Of a DNA stretch of 64,000 nucleotides, positions 59,399 to 64,000 are shown in pieces (positions within the stretch are counted from its first letter, which is position 1; every line of letters begins with the position of its first letter). Under the pieces are notes generated by a model that had not been told where the DNA came from, made no database searches, and saw only the letters and a list, made by a program, of their open reading frames with translations. This DNA comes from SIG452 sp045638525 (lineage in GTDB: Bacteria > Bacillota > Clostridia > UMGS1840): NCBI GenBank assembly GCA_045638525.1, contig JAZUBQ010000012.1:124001-188000 (forward strand). Direction: 5' to 3'. The translations under genes and the position numbers were made by a program.

Positions 59399-61570
59399 TT
59401 GAATCATAGAGAACAGCCCATTACCGAGACCTTACGAACCAACTATATGCCCTATGCCATGAGTGTTATTATCTCCCGTGCCATTCCGGAAATAGACGGT
59501 TTTAAGCCCTCTCACCGAAAGCTGTTATACACCATGTATAAAATGGGACTTTTAAATTCCCAGAAAATCAAATCTGCTAACGTTGTGGGTAGAACCATGC
59601 AGTTGAACCCTCACGGTGACGGTGCCATTTATGAAACGATGGTTCGTTTAACCCGTGGGAATGAAGCACTCTTACACCCGCTGGTAGATTCTAAAGGAAA
59701 CTTTGGGAAAGTATATTCCCGTGATATGGCATACGCCGCATCCCGTTATACCGAAGTAAAATTAGATCCCATCTGTGGAGAACTGTTTCGGGATATTGAT
59801 TCCGACACCGTAGATTTTGTGGACAACTACGACGGTACCATGAAGGAACCCGTACTGCTCCCTGTCACCTTCCCCACCATTCTGACCGGTGCAAACCAAG
59901 GGATTGCCGTTGGGATGGCATCCAATATTTGTTCTTTCAACTTACGGGAAGTTTGTGACGCCACCGTTGCCTATTTAAAAGACGAAGATGCCGATATCTA
60001 TGATATCATCACTGCACCCGATTTCCCTACCGGTGGAACCATCATCTGCGACCCGGAAGCTATGAAGGAAATTCTGGCAACCGGTCGCGGTTCCTTTAAA
60101 ATCCGTGGTTCTTATGAATATAACAAAAAAGAAAACGTTATCGAAATCAAAGAAATTCCCTACACCACCACCATTGAAGCAATCATTGATAAAATTGTAG
60201 AAAATATCAAAAACGGAAAATTAAGCAAAGAAATTGCGGATGTCCGTGACGAAACCGACTTAAAAGGTTTAAAAATTGCCATCGATTTAAAACGTGGTGC
60301 AGATCCGGATGCTCTGATGCTGAAGTTATACAAAATGACGCCACTGCAGGATAGTTTTGGTTGCAACTTCAATCTGATTGTGGGTAACGAACCGGATGTA
60401 TACGGTGTTGGCGGAATTATCGCCGAGTGGTCAAAATTCCGCATTAACTGTGTCAGAAGAAGACTGCTTCACGATATCAAAAAGAAAACTGCAAAACTGC
60501 ATCTGTTGGAAGGCTTAAAGAAAATCCTTCTGGATTTAGACAAAGCCATCGCTATCATCCGTGGCACCGAAGACGATGCTATGGTTGTTCCTAACTTGAT
60601 GACAGGATTTGACATTGATGAAATTCAAGCAGAATTCATTGCAGAAATCAAGTTAAGAAACTTAAATAAAAAATACATCTTAAACCGTATTGCTGATGTG
60701 GATGATTTAAAAAATGAAATCAAAAACTTAAAAGATACCGTAGAACACGAAGAAAAAATCAAACTGATTATCATTGAAGAATTAGAAAAAATCAAAGATA
60801 AGTACGGTATGGACAGAAAAACCGCCTTCGTTCCCGAAGGTGAAGTTGACCACTATGAAGCCAATGCCGCAATCGAAGATTATAATCTGAAGCTCTTTGT
60901 CACCAAACAGCACTACATCAAAAAAATCCGCCTGACCTCTTTGAAAACAGGTGGAGAGCATAAATTAAAAGACGGCGACAAAGTAAGCTTGGAAATTGAT
61001 GAAACCAACTTAGGAGAAATTCTGGTATTCACCAATCAGTTTAATGCATACAAACTGAAAATCCACGAAATCCCCGATACAAAATTGTCCAACTTCGGTG
61101 ACTATCTCCCCTCACTTTTAGAAATGGAACCGGATGAAGTTCCTGTTCAGTTGTTTACCACAGGTGATTACAATGGTTTCTTCCTCTTTGTGTTTGAAAA
61201 CGGAAAAACAGCAAAAGTTCCCGTATCGGCATATCAGACAAAAACCAACAGAAAACGTCTGATTAAAGCTTATTCGGATGCTTCTCCCGTGGTTCGCATA
61301 TTTAAATTGCAGGAAGATACTGACCTGGCACTCTTCTCCAATATGGATAAGGCTTTGGTGATTAACACTTCTTTAATCAACTTAAAAACCACCCGTGATA
61401 CCATCGGAGTACAAACTATGCGACTTAAAAATGCAAAAATCAAAAAAGCAGCACTACTTTCCGAAACCCGTATCAAAGAACCCGAGTATTACTTAGGAAA
61501 AACCATTCCTTTAAGCGGTTGCTCCATGCGAATGGAAGACAAAGGCTTTAAACAGTTAAAGCTGTTCTAA
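59399..61570 (+). CDS. divergent GyrA/ParC-like type IIA topoisomerase cleavage subunit
   Basis: A 723-residue partner of the preceding gene. The winged-helix region has PSHRKLLYTMYKMG and LNPHGDGAIYETMVRL, the catalytic Tyr117 lies in AYAASRYTEV, and PDFPTGGTIICDPE follows. A coiled-coil and a shortened C-terminal pinwheel domain come next. No GyrA box (QRRGGKG) is seen, so a wrapping, supercoiling gyrase is unlikely; decatenation or relaxation is more likely. The start is TTG 59399 with AAGGAG 9-10 nt upstream. The 74-nt gap to the upstream gene has no terminator. Confidence 0.88.
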   Translation: MNHREQPITETLRTNYMPYAMSVIISRAIPEIDGFKPSHRKLLYTMYKMGLLNSQKIKSANVVGRTMQLNPHGDGAIYETMVRLTRGNEALLHPLVDSKGNFGKVYSRDMAYAASRYTEVKLDPICGELFRDIDSDTVDFVDNYDGTMKEPVLLPVTFPTILTGANQGIAVGMASNICSFNLREVCDATVAYLKDEDADIYDIITAPDFPTGGTIICDPEAMKEILATGRGSFKIRGSYEYNKKENVIEIKEIPYTTTIEAIIDKIVENIKNGKLSKEIADVRDETDLKGLKIAIDLKRGADPDALMLKLYKMTPLQDSFGCNFNLIVGNEPDVYGVGGIIAEWSKFRINCVRRRLLHDIKKKTAKLHLLEGLKKILLDLDKAIAIIRGTEDDAMVVPNLMTGFDIDEIQAEFIAEIKLRNLNKKYILNRIADVDDLKNEIKNLKDTVEHEEKIKLIIIEELEKIKDKYGMDRKTAFVPEGEVDHYEANAAIEDYNLKLFVTKQHYIKKIRLTSLKTGGEHKLKDGDKVSLEIDETNLGEILVFTNQFNAYKLKIHEIPDTKLSNFGDYLPSLLEMEPDEVPVQLFTTGDYNGFFLFVFENGKTAKVPVSAYQTKTNRKRLIKAYSDASPVVRIFKLQEDTDLALFSNMDKALVINTSLINLKTTRDTIGVQTMRLKNAKIKKAALLSETRIKEPEYYLGKTIPLSGCSMRMEDKGFKQLKLF

Positions 61571-61582
61571 GGTTATAAAACA

Positions 61583-61634
61583 AAAAGAAGCTTATTACCA
61601 ATGACGTGATTGCGATTGGTGATGAGCTTCTTTT
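61583..61634 (+). terminator. rho-independent terminator after the topoisomerase pair
   Basis: Two 20-nt arms (61583-61602 and 61615-61634) pair with 18 Watson-Crick pairs and two G-U pairs, with a 12-nt loop, ending in CTTCTTTT. It lies 12 nt after the stop codon. The rest of the 218-nt gap holds the promoter at 61675-61703 and the leader of the sulfatase gene. Confidence 0.85.
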
Positions 61635-61674
61635 GATATTTGAAATTTGTATCATTGCTGGGACTTAAAGTTGC

Positions 61675-61703
61675 TTGACAATTCCTATGAGTTATGATAA
61701 CAT
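61675..61703 (+). promoter_or_regulatory. candidate promoter of the LTA-synthase-like gene
   Basis: A perfect TTGACA (61675-61680), a 17-nt spacer and TAACAT (61698-61703; four of six). The leader of about 80 nt contains a strong SD-like AAGGGGGA (near 61738-61745) that is not positioned for the annotated ATG. Confidence 0.6.
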
Positions 61704-61788
61704 ATATCAAAAAATCCGACATTTTTTTGAAAAAAGATAAGGGGGATATTAGTACGTTGTGACCGCAATGCACTAACCAGAAAATCAT

Positions 61789-63573
61789 ATGAAAAAGCTA
61801 TCCGTTCTCTTTCCGATTATATTGCTCCCTTTACTGATAACTTTGGTAGTTCTCCTTACGGACACCTATCAGATATCAACCTATATGCTAACAGTAAGCA
61901 CTGTAATCATCACTGCTCTGTTTTGGGTGATTTACGGCTTTACAAATCAGATATGGATTTCTTGGATTGGGGTAAGTATTCCGTCATTGTTATTGGTAAT
62001 CATAAATTATTACAAGCTGAAAATCAATGGTGCTCCTTTTTTACCAAGCGATTTCACTTTTTTTGCAACGGCTGATAAAATCCTTCAGTTCGCCTTGCCT
62101 CAAATTGAGATTACCAACTATATTTTTTATATTGTGCTTTATCTGTTGGCTACTGTAATTTTGATTATTGCAGAAAAATATCTGGTAAAAAATAAAAAAA
62201 TACAAATCAGTGCATTGGCATTAGGGTTAACCACCACTTTACTTCTGTTTTCGCCACCCACGCACAATTTCATCGGCAAATTAGGCTATCACGGCACTGC
62301 TTCTTCAGAAGATTTAATTTTGGAACATGGTATTGTGGCGGGGTTGTATTCTGCTGTTACCAGCATCCCAAACACCGGCGACTCTGCCCTTAGCAAAGAG
62401 AAAATATATGAAATTGTTAACGCAAGTAAAAAAGACGAACAAATCACGATAAAACCAACTGTAATTTTTGTAATGTCTGAAAGTTTTTTTGATACCAACA
62501 GATTACAAAACGTCAGTTTTTCAGAAGACCCGATCAAAAACTTCCATACACTACAAAAACAATATTCCTCCGGGGATTTTATCTCCAGCACCTATTCCGG
62601 AGGTACCGGCAATGTTGAATTTGAGTTCCTGACAGGAATGTGCAGATATTTTTTAAATCCGGATGATTCGTTTGACAATATGTCCGATGAAACATATCGC
62701 CGTATCCCCTCCATCAGCGATGTATTTAAAACTTACGGCTATAGTACAAAATTTGTCCACTCCCATGATAACTCCTTCTTTAACCGGGTAAATATTTATA
62801 AAAATTTCAACTTTGATGAAGTAGTCTTTGCTGAAAATTTCAAAACAGAAAAAGAATACAGCGGTGGATATATTTCAGACAAATCTTTCACCAATGAAAT
62901 CATCTCCATGTACGAATCAACAACACAAAAACCGCTGATGCTGTATGCAATTTCAATGGAAAATCATCAACCATACGTTGAAAACAAGTATGACACAACA
63001 AGCGGAATCCAGATTACATCAGAACTGTTAAACGATTCTGATAAAAACACGTTGGATACCTATCTTCACGGGTTAACAAATGCTGATAAAGCCTTAGGTC
63101 AGCTGATAGACTATTTTTCCAATGTAACAGAGCCGGTAATGATTGTTTTTTGGGGAGATCATCTGCCAAATTTGAATCTGCCGGAAAACACGAATATTTA
63201 TCAAAAATTAAACAATATTTCCAACGCAAACAACTATGAATGGAGAGGCAAAGACCTGTTAAAAATGCTGACTACCGACTATGTCATCTGGGATAATTTC
63301 AATTTAGAAAAAAAAGACCAAACCATCGGCTCAGCTATGCTTGGTATTGAAATCATGCATCGTTTGGGATTTGAAATGCCTCCTTATTTTAACTGGTTGT
63401 CCGAATCGGTAAAAGATAACTATCTGGTATATCGATCCAGAGTGTTTGCTTCAAAAGATGAAGTGAGTGACGCCGTTCCAACACAATATCAGAATATGAT
63501 AAATGATTATTCTATGATTGTCCGGGATATTGTATATGGCGAAAGCACTATCTTTGGTGTTCCCAATCGCTAA
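61789..63573 (+). CDS. LTA synthase-family membrane sulfatase/phosphoglycerol transferase
   Basis: A 594-residue protein with about five N-terminal helices (to about 155) and an extracellular alkaline-phosphatase-fold domain. Catalytic elements are VIFVMSESFFD (metal-binding Glu231), STYSGGTGNVEFEFLTG with nucleophile Thr273, HSHDNSFFNR and FWGDHLPNLN. The pattern matches LtaS-type enzymes that transfer glycerol phosphate from phosphatidylglycerol, or related glycan-modifying transferases. The acceptor is unknown. The SD before ATG 61789 is weak, and an in-frame TAA lies 15 nt upstream, so no longer start exists. Confidence 0.88.
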   Translation: MKKLSVLFPIILLPLLITLVVLLTDTYQISTYMLTVSTVIITALFWVIYGFTNQIWISWIGVSIPSLLLVIINYYKLKINGAPFLPSDFTFFATADKILQFALPQIEITNYIFYIVLYLLATVILIIAEKYLVKNKKIQISALALGLTTTLLLFSPPTHNFIGKLGYHGTASSEDLILEHGIVAGLYSAVTSIPNTGDSALSKEKIYEIVNASKKDEQITIKPTVIFVMSESFFDTNRLQNVSFSEDPIKNFHTLQKQYSSGDFISSTYSGGTGNVEFEFLTGMCRYFLNPDDSFDNMSDETYRRIPSISDVFKTYGYSTKFVHSHDNSFFNRVNIYKNFNFDEVVFAENFKTEKEYSGGYISDKSFTNEIISMYESTTQKPLMLYAISMENHQPYVENKYDTTSGIQITSELLNDSDKNTLDTYLHGLTNADKALGQLIDYFSNVTEPVMIVFWGDHLPNLNLPENTNIYQKLNNISNANNYEWRGKDLLKMLTTDYVIWDNFNLEKKDQTIGSAMLGIEIMHRLGFEMPPYFNWLSESVKDNYLVYRSRVFASKDEVSDAVPTQYQNMINDYSMIVRDIVYGESTIFGVPNR

Positions 63574-63586
63574 ATCCAAAATACAT

Positions 63587-63627
63587 AAAAATCACATGAG
63601 GATTTATAAAGTCCTCATGTGATTTTT
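63587..63627. terminator. bidirectional rho-independent terminator
   Basis: Perfect 16-bp arms (63587-63602 and 63612-63627) with a 9-nt loop, flanked by A and T runs. It lies between the convergent sulfatase gene and spoIVA and can serve both. Confidence 0.92.
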
Positions 63628-63629
63628 TA

Positions 63630-64000
63630 TTACAGTATAATACAGATTAGTCCCCCGCTGCCTTCGTTGATGATTTTCGTAAGAGTTTCACGGAGTTTTC
63701 CACGGGCGTCTTCGGGCATACGGGATAATTTTGTTTGTAACCCTTCATTAATCAGTTCGTGTAAAGACTTGCCGAAAATATTGGATTCCCAAATTTTCTT
63801 CGGGTCCTCTTCGTAGTCAGATAACAAATATTTCACCAAGTCCTCCGACTGTTTTTCAGTTCCCACAATCGGACTGACCTCGGTCTGAATATCCGCCCGA
63901 ATCATATGGATAGATGGTGCAGATGCTTTTAATGATACGCCATATTTATTTCCCTGTCGAATGATTTCCGGTTCTTCTAAAGTCAGCTCCTCAATTTCAG
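63630..64000 (-). CDS. spoIVA: SpoIVA, spore coat morphogenetic ATPase, C-terminal part
   Basis: The frame is open to the right window edge, so about the last 122 codons are seen. The end of SpoIVA is recognisable: HMIRADIQTEVSPIVGTEKQ, then SEDLVKYLLSDYEEDPKKIW, ESNIFGKSLHELINEGLQTK, and the terminal GGLICIIL. SpoIVA polymerises with ATP hydrolysis around the forespore to form the coat basement layer, anchored by SpoVM, whose gene lies at 20683-20757. The N-terminal P-loop domain lies outside the window. Confidence 0.95.
   Translation of the reverse strand, partial: EIEELTLEEPEIIRQGNKYGVSLKASAPSIHMIRADIQTEVSPIVGTEKQSEDLVKYLLSDYEEDPKKIWESNIFGKSLHELINEGLQTKLSRMPEDARGKLRETLTKIINEGSGGLICIIL

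Noticed and set aside
61573..61788. A 71-codon minus-strand frame between the topoisomerase and sulfatase genes
   Set aside because: It is antisense across the promoter, leader and terminator hairpin; no SD and no plausible fold.
1..64000. CRISPR arrays, tRNA or rRNA genes, prophage, insertion sequences, toxin-antitoxin or other defence systems
   Set aside because: No regularly spaced repeats, RNA-gene signatures, transposase or integrase motifs or defence genes were recognised; a dedicated covariance-model search could still find a small RNA.

Overview
The window is a low-GC chromosomal segment from an anaerobic, endospore-forming member of the Firmicutes (class Clostridia). The evidence is a complete Rnf complex, a germinant-receptor operon (gerA-gerC-gerB), the coat-anchoring genes spoVM and spoIVA, a PPi-type phosphofructokinase, and Gram-positive gene orders such as sepF-ylmH-divIVA-lspA and rlmN-stp-prkC-rsgA-rpe-thiN-spoVM. 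The order or family cannot be fixed from the sequence alone; an uncultured gut lineage near Oscillospirales or Christensenellales would fit. No rRNA, tRNA, CRISPR array, prophage or insertion sequence was recognised. Nearly all the DNA is tightly packed core genome.

Layout. (1) 1-950, plus strand: the 3' end of a citrate synthase gene, then mscL, then a bidirectional terminator. (2) 18,115 down to 952, minus strand: one apparent 17-gene transcription unit behind a near-consensus sigma-A promoter (18087-18115). Its order is MBL hydrolase, hemZ-like, inorganic pyrophosphatase, PPi-PFK, methyltransferase, miaB, mutS, mutL, miaA, an HlyD-like membrane protein, yggS, sepF, ylmH, divIVA, lspA, rluD-like, thioesterase. 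(3) 20,568-18,112: clpC. (4) 32,090 down to 20,640, minus strand: rnfCDGEAB, rlmN, the PP2C/PASTA-kinase pair, rsgA, rpe, thiN, a 58-residue membrane-protein gene and the 24-codon spoVM, closed by a perfect terminator. (5) 42,000-32,076, minus strand: asnS, a TPR protein, purL, purine nucleoside phosphorylase, S-adenosylhomocysteine hydrolase, then a VanW-type lipoprotein.

(6) 42,168-45,383, plus strand: the germination operon, in which the gerC product is clearly short. (7) 48,368-45,350, minus strand: a HisB-like protein that has lost a metal ligand, a HAD phosphatase, an unpaired fumarase beta subunit and radC. This unit's terminator lies antisense inside gerB. (8) 56,446-48,373, minus strand: an RlmI-like methyltransferase, the ECF transporter module ecfA1-ecfA2-ecfT, truA, a DUF5711-like protein, a CvpA-like protein and ligA. 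(9) 56.5-57.3 kb: a small secreted protein and a palindromic intergenic repeat. (10) 57,345-61,570, plus strand: a divergent type IIA topoisomerase pair. (11) 61,789-63,573, plus strand: an LTA-synthase-like sulfatase. (12) The right edge holds the 3' end of spoIVA.

Functional links. SpoVM and SpoIVA act together in coat assembly, and GerA/B/C act in the exit from dormancy. PrkC and Stp form a reversible Ser/Thr phosphorylation pair. Pyrophosphatase and PPi-PFK draw on the same PPi pool. LspA would process the VanW and GerC lipoproteins. No clear defence or biosynthetic island is present. The least explained items are the 58-residue membrane protein next to spoVM, the HisB-like protein, the truncated GerC and the divergent topoisomerase pair.
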